Made by a program: the position numbers and the translations under genes | Notes under the pieces: generated by a model | Told to the model about the DNA's origin: nothing | Databases searched by the model: none | Seen by the model: only the letters and a program-made list of their open reading frames with translations | Source of the DNA: Acidiphilium rubrum | GTDB lineage: Bacteria > Pseudomonadota > Alphaproteobacteria > Acetobacterales > Acetobacteraceae | DNA length: 64,000 nucleotides | Assembly (NCBI RefSeq): GCF_900156265.1 | Contig: NZ_FTNE01000014.1 | Location: 22,470 to 86,469, forward strand | Direction: 5' to 3' | Shown here: positions 55,252-63,464 of the stretch, one piece after another | How the letters are laid out: each line of letters begins with the position of its first letter | How positions within the stretch are numbered: position 1 is the stretch's first letter

Positions 55252-56253
55252 TCAGAGAAAATCGCGCAGGAGCGGGATCAGCGGCCGGTCGGCCGGCGGC
55301 ATCGGGTATTCTTCGAGTTGGGTCGGATCGACCCAGGCGAGGGCCTGGCCCTCGCGCGATTGCGGTGTGCCCTGCCAGCGGCGGCAGAGATAGAGCGGCA
55401 TCATCAGATGGAACCCTTCGTAGCCGTGCGAGGCGAAGGCGAAGGGGGCGACATCCGCCGTGCGGACGGTGATGCCGAGTTCTTCATCGAGTTCGCGGAC
55501 CAGGGCGGCTTCGGGCGTTTCGCCCGGCGCGAGTTTGCCGCCGGGAAACTCCCAGAGGCCGGCGAGTTTTTTGCCGGCGGGGCGGCGGGCGAGCAGGATT
55601 TTGCCGCTCTTGTCGATCAGAGCACACGCGGCGACCAGCAGGAGGGGCTTTGTATCGTTGGCCGGCGCGGCGGGCTTGGGTGCGGCGTCGCGGAAGGCGA
55701 TATCTTCGCGGGTGATCGCGAAATGGCGCACCGCCTGGCGGATGCCGGGGCGGCTGATGAATTTTTCATGACCGGTGCCGGTTTCGGTGAAGCCGGCGCG
55801 GCGGAGCACGGCGAGCGAGGCGGCGTTGTCATCGGCCACGGTCGCGATCACGCGGTGCATGCCAAGCTCGGCGAAGCCCCAGCGAAGCAGATGCAGCACC
55901 GCCTGCCGGCCATGCCCCCTGCCCCAGGCGCGCCGGGCGACCCAGTAGCCGAGGGCGGCGTTCTCGCCTGATTTGTCGAGCCGCAGGCCGGCGCAGCCGA
56001 TCATGGCCTGGGTGCCATCGGTGCCTGGCGCATCGGTGATGGCGAACTGGTAGGCGCGGCCGGCGGCGCGGTCGGCCATGGCGGCGTCGATCCAGTCGCG
56101 CGCGAGGGGCGCCGGGTAGGGAAACGGTGCTTCGGGCAGGAGGCGGCAGATTTCCCAATCGTTGATCAGGAGGTGAAACCGCGCGGCATCGCCCGCCTCG
56201 ATCGGGCGTAGCGTGGTGGTCACCGGCTTGGCAGAGATGGTGGTTGAGGACAC
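55252..56253 (-). CDS. GNAT acetyltransferase-Nudix (MutT-like) fusion protein
   Basis: A 333-residue two-domain protein. Residues 14-180 are a GNAT acetyltransferase of the RimJ/RimL kind (LRPIEAGDAARFHLL, GYWVARRAWGRGHGRQAV with the acetyl-CoA loop, HRVIATVADDNAASLAVLRRAGF in part). Residues 205-330 are a Nudix hydrolase with a perfect Nudix box (GKLAPGETPEAAL, RELDEELGI) and a MutT-like FPGGK, suggesting 8-oxo-dGTP or related clean-up. The linker is Pro/Ala-rich. Whether both domains are active is unknown. Confidence 0.85.
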   Translation of the reverse strand: MSSTTISAKPVTTTLRPIEAGDAARFHLLINDWEICRLLPEAPFPYPAPLARDWIDAAMADRAAGRAYQFAITDAPGTDGTQAMIGCAGLRLDKSGENAALGYWVARRAWGRGHGRQAVLHLLRWGFAELGMHRVIATVADDNAASLAVLRRAGFTETGTGHEKFISRPGIRQAVRHFAITREDIAFRDAAPKPAAPANDTKPLLLVAACALIDKSGKILLARRPAGKKLAGLWEFPGGKLAPGETPEAALVRELDEELGITVRTADVAPFAFASHGYEGFHLMMPLYLCRRWQGTPQSREGQALAWVDPTQLEEYPMPPADRPLIPLLRDFL

Positions 56254-56378
56254 GGGACTCCTGACGCTCGGTTCACGATGGAACTGGGATAGCCGGTCCG
56301 CCGCCGCGCCGGAAGGTGCTGGCGGGACACAGTGTGGTGGCGGTTGATTTGCGCCGATGGTCGGCGCAAATCTTGGTG

Positions 56379-57629
56379 ATGGACATGCCGATCGATCCCA
56401 TCGACCAATGGTTGCAGACCGAGGGCGTTGCCGCGCGTGCGGCGGGGCGGGTGCTGGCGATGGCGCCGGCGGCGCAGCGCGATGCGGCGTTGCGGGCGGG
56501 GGCGGCGGCGTTGCGGCAACTTGGTGCGGCTATTCTGGCGGCGAATGCGCGGGATGTGGCGGCACATACCGGCACGGCGGCGTTCCGTGACCGGTTGCTC
56601 CTGACGCCGGAGCGAATCGAGGCGATGGCGGCGGGGTTGGAGATTGTGGCGGATCTGCCCGATCCGCTGGCCGGGGTTCTGGCGGAATGGACGCGGCCGA
56701 ACGGGCTGGTGATCCGGCGGGTGGCGCAGCCGATCGGGGTGATCGGGATGATTTACGAGAGCCGGCCGAACGTGGGGGCCGATGCCGCCGCGATCTGTGT
56801 GAAATCGGGCAATGCGGTGATTTTGCGCGGCGGATCGGACAGCCAGCATTCGGCACGGGCGATCAATCAGGCGATCAGCGCGGGGTTGCAGGCGGCCGGG
56901 CTGCCGGGGGCGTGTGTGCAGATTGCGCCGACGGTGGACCGCGCGTTTGTTGCGGCGATGCTGCGGGCGACGGGGGTGATTGATCTGATCATTCCGCGCG
57001 GTGGAAAATCGCTGGTCGAGCGTGTGCAGCGCGAGGCGCAGGTGCCGGTGCTGGCGCATGCCGAGGGGCTTAATCATACGTATATTCATGCCGAAGCCGA
57101 TTTCGCGATGGCACGGGCAGTGCTGGCCAATGCCAAGATGCGGCGGACCGGGGTGTGCGGTGCGACCGAGACGCTGCTGATCGATGCGGCGGTTGCGGAT
57201 GCGCTGCTGCCGGTGATCGTTGCGGATCTGGCGGTGCTGGGCTGCGAATGCCGGGGCGATGCGCGGGCGCGGGCGATTGTGGCGATGGCGGCGGCGGATT
57301 TCGATACCGAGTGGCTCGATGCGGTGCTGTCGGTTGCGGTGGTGGATGGGTTGGAGGCGGCGCTCGGGCATATCGCGCGTCATGGATCGTCGCATACCGA
57401 TGCGATCATTACCGAAAATGCTGATGTGGCGCAGGCGTTTCTGGCGGGGATCGATAGTGCGGTGGGGTTGTGGAATGCCTCGACGCAGTTTTGCGATGGC
57501 GGGGAATTCGGGTTCGGGGCGGAGATTGGCATTGCGACCGGGCGGATTCATGCGCGCGGGCCGGTGGGGCCGGCGCAATTGACGAGTTTTCGGTATCAGG
57601 TGATCGGGACCGGCCAGGTGCGGCCCTGA
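56379..57629 (+). CDS. proA: Gamma-glutamyl phosphate reductase
   Basis: A 416-residue aldehyde dehydrogenase-fold enzyme, second step of proline synthesis. Signatures: VAQPIGVIGMIYESRPNV, LRGGSDSQHSARAI, the catalytic Cys in MRRTGVCGATETLL, and HGSSHTDAIITEN. The ATG at 56379 gives the normal length; the frame from 56316 adds 21 unsupported residues. proB and obgE, usual neighbours, are not upstream; the GNAT-Nudix and CinA-like genes are. nadD follows with an overlap. Confidence 0.94.
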   Translation: MDMPIDPIDQWLQTEGVAARAAGRVLAMAPAAQRDAALRAGAAALRQLGAAILAANARDVAAHTGTAAFRDRLLLTPERIEAMAAGLEIVADLPDPLAGVLAEWTRPNGLVIRRVAQPIGVIGMIYESRPNVGADAAAICVKSGNAVILRGGSDSQHSARAINQAISAGLQAAGLPGACVQIAPTVDRAFVAAMLRATGVIDLIIPRGGKSLVERVQREAQVPVLAHAEGLNHTYIHAEADFAMARAVLANAKMRRTGVCGATETLLIDAAVADALLPVIVADLAVLGCECRGDARARAIVAMAAADFDTEWLDAVLSVAVVDGLEAALGHIARHGSSHTDAIITENADVAQAFLAGIDSAVGLWNASTQFCDGGEFGFGAEIGIATGRIHARGPVGPAQLTSFRYQVIGTGQVRP

Positions 57630-58246
57630 TTGCTGAGCCTCTGCCACGATTTGGCGATCGGCGGCGGTTGCGGATCGGGTTGCTGGGGGGGAGTTTCAAC
57701 CCGGCGCATGCGGGGCATTTGCATGTGGCGCGGGCGGCGATGCGGGCGCTGGGGCTGGATCAGGTTTGGTTGCTGGTATCGCCGGGGAATCCGTTGAAGC
57801 CGCAGGCCGGGATGGCGCCGATGGCGGTGCGGCTGGACTCGGCGCGGGCGATTGCGGATGGGCGACGGGTTTTGGCGACGTCGATCGAGGGGATGCTGGG
57901 GACGCGCTATACGGCGGATACGCTGGCGGAACTGAAGCGGCGGTTTCCTTGTGCGCGGTTTGTCTGGTTGATGGGGGCGGATAATCTGGCGCAATTGCCA
58001 CGGTGGGATCGGTGGCGATCGATCGTGCGGGCGGTGCCGATTGCGGTGTTGCCGCGACCCGGGGAGACGCGGGCGGCGCTGGCGGGGAAGGCCGCGCATG
58101 GGCTGCGGCATGCTCGGGGGAGTGCGCGGTTGCTCGCGCTGCGGCGGCCGCCGGCGTGGACATGGTTGCCAGTGCGTGAGAATCCGCTATCAGCCACTGC
58201 ATTGCGTGCGTTACGGCGCAATCGTTCATCAGGAGACCGATCATAA
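57626..58246 (+). CDS. nadD: Nicotinate-nucleotide adenylyltransferase (start uncertain, possibly CTG)
   Basis: A protein of about 206 residues, the adenylyltransferase of NAD synthesis. Core motifs: LRIGLLGGSFNPAHAGHLHVA, LLVSPGNPLKP, WLMGADNLAQLPRWDRW in part. There is no ATG or GTG near the expected start. A CTG at 57626 overlaps the proA stop (CTGA), mirroring the other 4-bp overlaps here, and has AGG about 7 bp upstream. A TTG at 57668 would start just before LLGGSFNPAH. Clustered with rsfS and rlmH as in many alphaproteobacteria. Confidence 0.85.
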   Translation: MIAEPLPRFGDRRRLRIGLLGGSFNPAHAGHLHVARAAMRALGLDQVWLLVSPGNPLKPQAGMAPMAVRLDSARAIADGRRVLATSIEGMLGTRYTADTLAELKRRFPCARFVWLMGADNLAQLPRWDRWRSIVRAVPIAVLPRPGETRAALAGKAAHGLRHARGSARLLALRRPPAWTWLPVRENPLSATALRALRRNRSSGDRS

Positions 58247-58332
58247 CCCGCCCGCCGACCCGTACGACCACGTCCCCCGCCGCCCCGCGCAAGCCGGCGG
58301 CGAAGCGCAAGCCGCCTACACCGGTTGAAATT

Positions 58333-58773
58333 GTGCCGAAGGCGCCTGGATCGCCGCGCAAGAAGGCGGTGATTGCCGGGCCGAAGCCGCGCGTGCGGAA
58401 ATCGGCCGAGAAATCGCCCGATCTGCTGGAGCGGATGCAGCTTGCGATCGTGACCAGTCTGGAAGACGACAAGGCTGAGGAGATCGTGGCGCTTGACCTG
58501 GCGGGGCGGGCGAGTTTTGCCGATCGGATGGTGATTGCGACGGGTTTGGCGGATCGCCAGATTGCGGCGATGGCGACGCATCTGATCGAAAAACTTGCCG
58601 AGCTTGGGGTGAAGCGGGTGCAGACCGAGGGGGCTTCGGGCTCGGACTGGGTGCTGGTGGATGCCGGGGATATTGTGGTGCATCTGTTCAAGGCGGAAGC
58701 GCGGGCGATGTATGCGCTTGAAAAAATGTGGGGCCCTGACCTGGATGAACCCGTGATCGATGAGGGCGGCTGA
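58333..58773 (+). CDS. rsfS: Ribosomal silencing factor RsfS (start possibly further upstream)
   Basis: 146 residues from the GTG at 58333, of which the last 105 are the RsfS domain (LQLAIVTSLEDDKAEEIVALDLAG-like, ADRMVIATGLADRQI, SDWVLVDAGDIVVHLF, YALEKMW). RsfS binds L14 and blocks subunit joining in starvation. The frame is open and basic/Pro-rich upstream to about 58240, where a good AGGAGA (58231-58236) sits 6 bp before ATA at 58243 and 3 bp before ATC at 58240. No ATG/GTG/TTG lies there, so a rare start codon is possible. Overlaps rlmH by 14 bp. Confidence 0.85.
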   Translation: MPKAPGSPRKKAVIAGPKPRVRKSAEKSPDLLERMQLAIVTSLEDDKAEEIVALDLAGRASFADRMVIATGLADRQIAAMATHLIEKLAELGVKRVQTEGASGSDWVLVDAGDIVVHLFKAEARAMYALEKMWGPDLDEPVIDEGG

Positions 58774-59242
58774 GTCCCGGCTGCGGGTGATTGCGGTCGG
58801 GCGGGAGAGTTCCGGGCCGGAAGCCGAATTATTTGCGCGCTATGCGAAGCGGATGAACCCGGTGCTCGGGTTGGTGGCGCTGGCGGATGGCGTGGGGAGT
58901 GCTGCTGAGATCAAGCGGCGCGAATCGGCGTTGATATTGGGGAAAATCGGGGCTGGGGATTTTGTTGTGGCCCTCGATCAGGGTGGCGCGATGCCGGATA
59001 GTGTTGGGTTGGCCACGATGTTTGCGGGGTGGCGGGATTCCGGGCGGGCGGTTGCTTTTGTGATCGGCGGGGCTGAGGGGTTGGATGGGGCGGTGTTGGC
59101 GCGGGCGGAGGCGCGGTTGTCGCTGGGGCGGCTGACCTTGCCGCATATGCTGGCGCGGGTTTTGCTGGCGGAGCAGCTTTATCGGGCGCAGTGCATTCTG
59201 GCGGGGCATCCGTATCATCGGGCCGGGCGGCCATCGGATTAG
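58760..59242 (+). CDS. rlmH: 23S rRNA (pseudouridine(1915)-N3)-methyltransferase
   Basis: A 160-residue SPOUT methyltransferase. Signatures: RVIAVGRESSGPEAELFARYAKR in part, FVVALDQGGAMPDS, AFVIGGAEGLDGAVL (SAM-binding knot) and LPHMLARVLLAEQLYRAQCILAGHPYHR in part. Normal length; overlaps rsfS, completing proA-nadD-rsfS-rlmH. Confidence 0.95.
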   Translation: MRAAESRLRVIAVGRESSGPEAELFARYAKRMNPVLGLVALADGVGSAAEIKRRESALILGKIGAGDFVVALDQGGAMPDSVGLATMFAGWRDSGRAVAFVIGGAEGLDGAVLARAEARLSLGRLTLPHMLARVLLAEQLYRAQCILAGHPYHRAGRPSD

Positions 59243-59283
59243 TTGCGATATCGTAACGATTTGGGCGTGATTCGGTGTTGGGG

Positions 59284-59979
59284 TCAGGCGGTCATTTTTG
59301 TTGGTTTGAGCCAGGGCGGCCAGAAGCGGTTTTCGGGGCCGAAGGGGGTGGGGCGCGGGAGCGCGCCTTCGGCGTAGGGGCCGCGCGGGTAGGGTTCTGG
59401 CCGGCGCCTGGGTTTGGTGCGTTTGTGGGGGATTTCGGGTTTGGGGCGGGCGAGTTGTTCGGGGCGTTCGATGCCGAGGGCGTAGCATAGCGGGCGGAGG
59501 ATGCGGCCGAGTGCGGGTGTTGCGGCGATGAGTTGGTGCATGGCGGGGTCGGTGAGGAGATGTTCGAGTTCGGCGCGCGCCATGGCGATGCCGGTGCGCC
59601 GGCCGGGGAGGTTTTCGATCAGCCAGCCGTAGCCGCCGGGGGGACAATGTTCGAGCGGGCGGGAAAATTTCGGGACCGGGGTTGGTTTGGGTGGCCGGGG
59701 GCGGGTTTGCGGCCTGGGGGTTTGCAGGCTGGGGTACTGGGTTGGGATGCGGGGTTGCTTGCGGGTGAACAGGCTGACGAAGCGGCGGGCCAGGCTGTCG
59801 ACGCGCGCCCACATCATGATCATGAGGGGGATGGCGACGCGGGCGCGGACGGATTCGTGGGCGGTGGATTCGAGCAGCAGATCGAGAATCGCCGCGAGGC
59901 GTTGGATGGGCGTGGGCTCGGGTAGGGGTTGATCCTCGGTCACGGGGTGAGAAGACCACGGCGGGCGGGGGGTGGGCAA
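59284..59979 (-). CDS. Conserved hypothetical protein, proline/arginine-rich
   Basis: A 231-residue protein. An N-terminal helical part (RLAAILDLLLESTAHESV, ARVDSLARRFVSLF) is followed by a Pro/Arg/Lys linker and a segment LPGRRTGIAMARAELEHLLTDPAMHQLIAATPALGRILRPLCYALG in part, then another basic, proline-rich tail. I recognise no named domain; the helical core and low-complexity linkers look like a protein shared by relatives in this family, which is a recollection rather than a search. No signal peptide. Confidence 0.55.
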   Translation of the reverse strand: MPTPRPPWSSHPVTEDQPLPEPTPIQRLAAILDLLLESTAHESVRARVAIPLMIMMWARVDSLARRFVSLFTRKQPRIPTQYPSLQTPRPQTRPRPPKPTPVPKFSRPLEHCPPGGYGWLIENLPGRRTGIAMARAELEHLLTDPAMHQLIAATPALGRILRPLCYALGIERPEQLARPKPEIPHKRTKPRRRPEPYPRGPYAEGALPRPTPFGPENRFWPPWLKPTKMTA

Positions 59980-60062
59980 GCGATTTGTTTATGGTTTGTT
60001 CGTCTGCACGATGGATAGTGGGCGCGCGGCACGGTGGGGCCACGCACCGGCTCGAATGAGGG

Positions 60063-61466
60063 TTATGGCTGCTCGGCGGTGGCGAGGGTTGGTGCGGGTT
60101 GGGGGAAATTGGGCAAGGGTTCGCCGTAGACTTCGACCTGATCGAGGTGCAGGTAGTTGCGGGTGAGCAGGCGGATGCGGACGAAGCGGCCCGGGATGGG
60201 GATGGTGGGTTTGAAGATGAGGGGGTTGCCATCGATGCCGCCGAAGGGTTCGTCGGTTTCGCGGCGGTAGACTTCGAGCCATTCATCCGGATTTATAGCT
60301 AGATCAATTGCTAAACGCCCCGCACGGGCGGCGATACCGATGTCGTCGATCCGGTTGAATATTCGTATTTCGCTGATACCCTTTGTTGACCCAAAATCGG
60401 CGACCCACCACGGTTTATCATCGATATCGGTATGCATACCGAAAGTTCCATCCGCTTTGTTGTCGAGAGCACCTAATGCGTCGTTGCTAGGATGGCGCCG
60501 ATTTGACCATTGGGATTTTGAGCTTTGAGTTGCCGTTATGGCTACCATGCGGTGAAGTTTTGGCATTGATTGGACGGCTCTTTGGGCAAAATTACGCGGC
60601 GTAATGTCGTCAGTTAATTCATTATTCTTTGACCCAACGTACTCTACTCCATTCGCATCCATTTCAGTAAAATTTACTGGAATATTTATCATGTTAAACA
60701 ATGATGTCATTTCTGAGAATAATATCGCTTCCTCATTAATCTTAAATCCCGCGTAGTATTGTTCTGGCGTCGCCAATAGATGGTCTTTTAAATGAGCACC
60801 GGGACCATCAAATGCCCGGACAGCAATCGGATCATCGACATCGAGCCATGGACGGAGTTTCGCGCGGCTTAGTTCCCGGTCAATTTCATAAGGTTTGAAG
60901 TGGAAATGAGCGTAGGCAAAACGGGTTACTATCGAGTCATCGCCCCCGCGCGCCTTGCCGACGTGTGACCCGTGATCGAGCGACAAGCACTGCCCACCGG
61001 CAAAAAAAACTTTTTGATAGGGCTGGGACCAGAAGTAACCAGGGTATCCAAGAATGTGTAATAAGTTCTCCTTAATCTCAAGTCTGCCTTGGAAATTTCT
61101 AAACTGCTCAAGATACTCAAAAATCTTGTTTCTCGAACAGATCGCCGTCCCATCCGCATCACGCAGAAAGAGGAATTCGTCACAGTCGATCGGGAACACA
61201 AAATCATATCGCGCGTTCTTCTCAATCCGATGAATCTCCTGAGCCACAAAGGTTCCCTTGTGCTGATAATTCGCCTCCGCTCCTAGTCTTGTAACGCTAC
61301 CGCCAGCGGCCTCGAAGTTTTTTAATACTTCTACTATTTTTTGGGATCTTGAGTCGTGATCTATGATAAATAAATTTTCGAACCCAAACAAGTATCCATG
61401 ATACCGTATCCATGGCTCAAGACATTGCTCTTCATCTCTCTGCATATTGACGCAAGCGATTCTCAT
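60063..61466 (-). CDS. Glycosyltransferase-like protein with C-terminal discoidin-like domain (copy A)
   Basis: A 467-residue protein. The N-terminal third is a GT-A-like glycosyltransferase of the Glyco_tranf_2_4/GT92 type (VNMQRDEEQCLEPWIRYHGYLFGFENLF in part, with a DCDEFLFLRD acidic motif). Residues 312-449 form an F5/8-type (discoidin-like) domain: SSKSQWSN, HTDIDDKPWWVADFG, DEPFGGIDGNP, IPGRFVRIRLLTRNYLHLDQVEVYG. The last domain matches that of the next gene upstream closely. Bases 60063-60290 are GC-rich (63% in two hand-counted 60-base lines) while the upstream part falls to 23-40%. Last glycosyltransferase gene of the island. Confidence 0.78.
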   Translation of the reverse strand: MRIACVNMQRDEEQCLEPWIRYHGYLFGFENLFIIDHDSRSQKIVEVLKNFEAAGGSVTRLGAEANYQHKGTFVAQEIHRIEKNARYDFVFPIDCDEFLFLRDADGTAICSRNKIFEYLEQFRNFQGRLEIKENLLHILGYPGYFWSQPYQKVFFAGGQCLSLDHGSHVGKARGGDDSIVTRFAYAHFHFKPYEIDRELSRAKLRPWLDVDDPIAVRAFDGPGAHLKDHLLATPEQYYAGFKINEEAILFSEMTSLFNMINIPVNFTEMDANGVEYVGSKNNELTDDITPRNFAQRAVQSMPKLHRMVAITATQSSKSQWSNRRHPSNDALGALDNKADGTFGMHTDIDDKPWWVADFGSTKGISEIRIFNRIDDIGIAARAGRLAIDLAINPDEWLEVYRRETDEPFGGIDGNPLIFKPTIPIPGRFVRIRLLTRNYLHLDQVEVYGEPLPNFPQPAPTLATAEQP

Positions 61467-61491
61467 TTTTACTGTGCTCTCTTTTCGCTAT

Positions 61492-62895
61492 TCACGAAAT
61501 TCTACTGTTTATTTCATCATTATTTAGGCAATTCAACAGCTCGCCGAACACTTCCACTTCGTCTAAATGCAGGTAATTTGTGACCAAGAGGCGTATCCTG
61601 ACAAAACGAGCAGGAATTGGAATCATTGGATTAAAGGTCAATGGATTGCCATCGACTCCACCAAATGGTTCATCTAGCTCCCGCCTAAATACCTCAACAA
61701 AGCTTTGCTCGTTTAGACCCATGTCGATCGCAATTTTTGATGATCGCTCAGCAACGCCTCCTTGGTCCATTCGGTTATAGATTTTGATTTCATCTATTCC
61801 TGCGACAGCCCCAAGGTCCACTTGCCACCACGCACCATCTTCGATGTCTGTGTGAAAACCATATCCTCCGGATATGTCGCCATTAACCGCACCTCGAGCG
61901 TCAAGCTCAATCTCAGATTTTTTTGACCACGTACTCGTAGAACTTTGGCTACATTTTCGGTTTTTACTTAAATTTTTTCGGCCCTGCGCGACGTATATTC
62001 CTGGTATTTTCTTAGAATCTAAGTAACGGTTCCAGAAATTTTCGAGACTACGGTCTTCGATTTCGTTAAGACCCGCAACAAATTGATCAAAATTTGCGTT
62101 TTTTGCTATCTCGCCCCACATATGTTGTCCGGAGAACGCTCCTCCCAATCCTCTTTTGACGCGATCTTGGAAGGCTGTCTCTGTTCGAAACGCATAGTGG
62201 TGAATAATTGCTGACGACAAGATCCTATTTTTTCTTTCAGGCTCATTTACGAATGCGTCGGCCTTATCGGCAAATCCATCGTAATAGTTAGACATATCCT
62301 CATTCAACACGTTAACGGCCCGAATTTTATTGTTGATATGCGGTAGCGGGTTATGCCAAAATCCATTACCTTTTTCACTATCATAAAGATCTGCACCGCT
62401 GAGGACATCAGCCTTGGCGATAAACTTGGTGTATGGATGGACTTTATTTTGTCGTTTTGTATAATCTGAAAGTATTCTTTTTCCCGGATTTTCCTTGTGT
62501 CCATTTGGACCAAAAAATATCCAGTTAAACATAATACAATCAACATTTTCGTCAAATTGGGCGACGTAGTCGTCGATTTTTGAACTCTCGGGGAGTCGTA
62601 AGTATTCATCGATATCAAAAAATGATATCCATTCTGTATTTTCACGGTCATTTTTAAGAAAATGAGCGTACATTTGGAGCTGTTCACCTTGTACCGGATA
62701 AAATCGGAACGTGACAAATGGGCTCTCACAATTTAAAAATGGTAATAGAACCTCATAAAGTTGTCGGGGATCGTCATCATTACAGTAAATACATATATGA
62801 TCAAATCCGATAGCTCTATAATAATTTACCCACTCAACGATAAAGCTAGACTCCCATCTAGCGCAAGCAACAATAGTATATTTATATCTCGTCAT
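61492..62895 (-). CDS. Glycosyltransferase-like protein with C-terminal discoidin-like domain (copy B)
   Basis: Another 467-residue protein. The N-terminal part (TIVACARWESSFIVEWVNYYRAIGFDHICIYCND in part, FFDIDEYLRLP) is a related GT92/Glyco_tranf_2_4 fold but differs clearly from copy A. Residues 315-452 repeat the discoidin-like domain (SSTSTWSKK, HTDIEDGAWWQVDLG, DEPFGGVDGNP, IPARFVRIRLLVTNYLHLDEVEVFG). The gene is AT-rich throughout. It follows the methyltransferase after 5 bp and precedes copy A by 25 bp, so the three are one operon. Probable roles in modifying a surface polysaccharide are inferred. Confidence 0.78.
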   Translation of the reverse strand: MTRYKYTIVACARWESSFIVEWVNYYRAIGFDHICIYCNDDDPRQLYEVLLPFLNCESPFVTFRFYPVQGEQLQMYAHFLKNDRENTEWISFFDIDEYLRLPESSKIDDYVAQFDENVDCIMFNWIFFGPNGHKENPGKRILSDYTKRQNKVHPYTKFIAKADVLSGADLYDSEKGNGFWHNPLPHINNKIRAVNVLNEDMSNYYDGFADKADAFVNEPERKNRILSSAIIHHYAFRTETAFQDRVKRGLGGAFSGQHMWGEIAKNANFDQFVAGLNEIEDRSLENFWNRYLDSKKIPGIYVAQGRKNLSKNRKCSQSSTSTWSKKSEIELDARGAVNGDISGGYGFHTDIEDGAWWQVDLGAVAGIDEIKIYNRMDQGGVAERSSKIAIDMGLNEQSFVEVFRRELDEPFGGVDGNPLTFNPMIPIPARFVRIRLLVTNYLHLDEVEVFGELLNCLNNDEINSRIS

Positions 62896-62900
62896 TTTAG

Positions 62901-63464
62901 TTAATTCTTTAGAAATACCAAGCCCGACAAATTAAAGTAATATCCAAAGCCACGCTTCTTTGATACTTCTCGAAATATCTCCAGGTCCGACGAGATTGTA
63001 TAGCCTCGCAGAGCCATTTTTTCGATCCAGTAATCGCTTGTTTGGCAATTTACGTGGTTGTGTCCGACTTGCCCTGGCACAGCATGTGTCATAGCGATGA
63101 CTTTTCCGTTACAGAGTGTATCGATATAATTGTCAACGTGCGATTCCGGTATATGCTCTGCAACCTCTGAACTCCAGACTAAATCCACCGGCATTATAAA
63201 TGGCCCGGCAAGCAAATCGTGGAGCACAATTGGAAATACAGATCGTTCTATATTTTTTATTAGGCCGTCAATTCCGACGGCATAAATACCCTTTTTGTTC
63301 AGGTATGCGACAGCGTGACCCTCCCCGCACCCCACATCCAATGCCGTGCGAACTCCATACAATTCGATCAGGAGATCCCATAGATCTGAGCACCAAGTCG
63401 CTGTGTCGCCGTGTCGGATATTTCCACCTAGGTCTGGCCGATCTAGGTCGTAAACGACGTGCAT
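62901..63464 (-). CDS. Class I SAM-dependent methyltransferase
   Basis: A 187-residue protein with the SAM loop TALDVGCGEGHAVAYLNKKGIYAVGID in part (motif I DVGCGEG), a WSSEVAEHIPE motif IV-like segment and AMTHAVPGQVGHNHVN. AT-rich like the adjacent copy-B gene. It heads the operon and may methylate sugars in the same pathway, or a small lipid; this is inference from position. Confidence 0.8.
   Translation of the reverse strand: MHVVYDLDRPDLGGNIRHGDTATWCSDLWDLLIELYGVRTALDVGCGEGHAVAYLNKKGIYAVGIDGLIKNIERSVFPIVLHDLLAGPFIMPVDLVWSSEVAEHIPESHVDNYIDTLCNGKVIAMTHAVPGQVGHNHVNCQTSDYWIEKMALRGYTISSDLEIFREVSKKRGFGYYFNLSGLVFLKN

Noticed and set aside
56220..57647. 475-residue minus-strand open frame across proA
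   Set aside because: Arg/Pro/His-rich shadow of proA in a G-skewed block; no domain pattern.
58829..60286. 485-residue minus-strand open frame across rlmH and the hypothetical gene
   Set aside because: Low-complexity Pro/Arg/Thr sequence, antisense to rlmH, and in a different frame from the better supported 231-residue gene.
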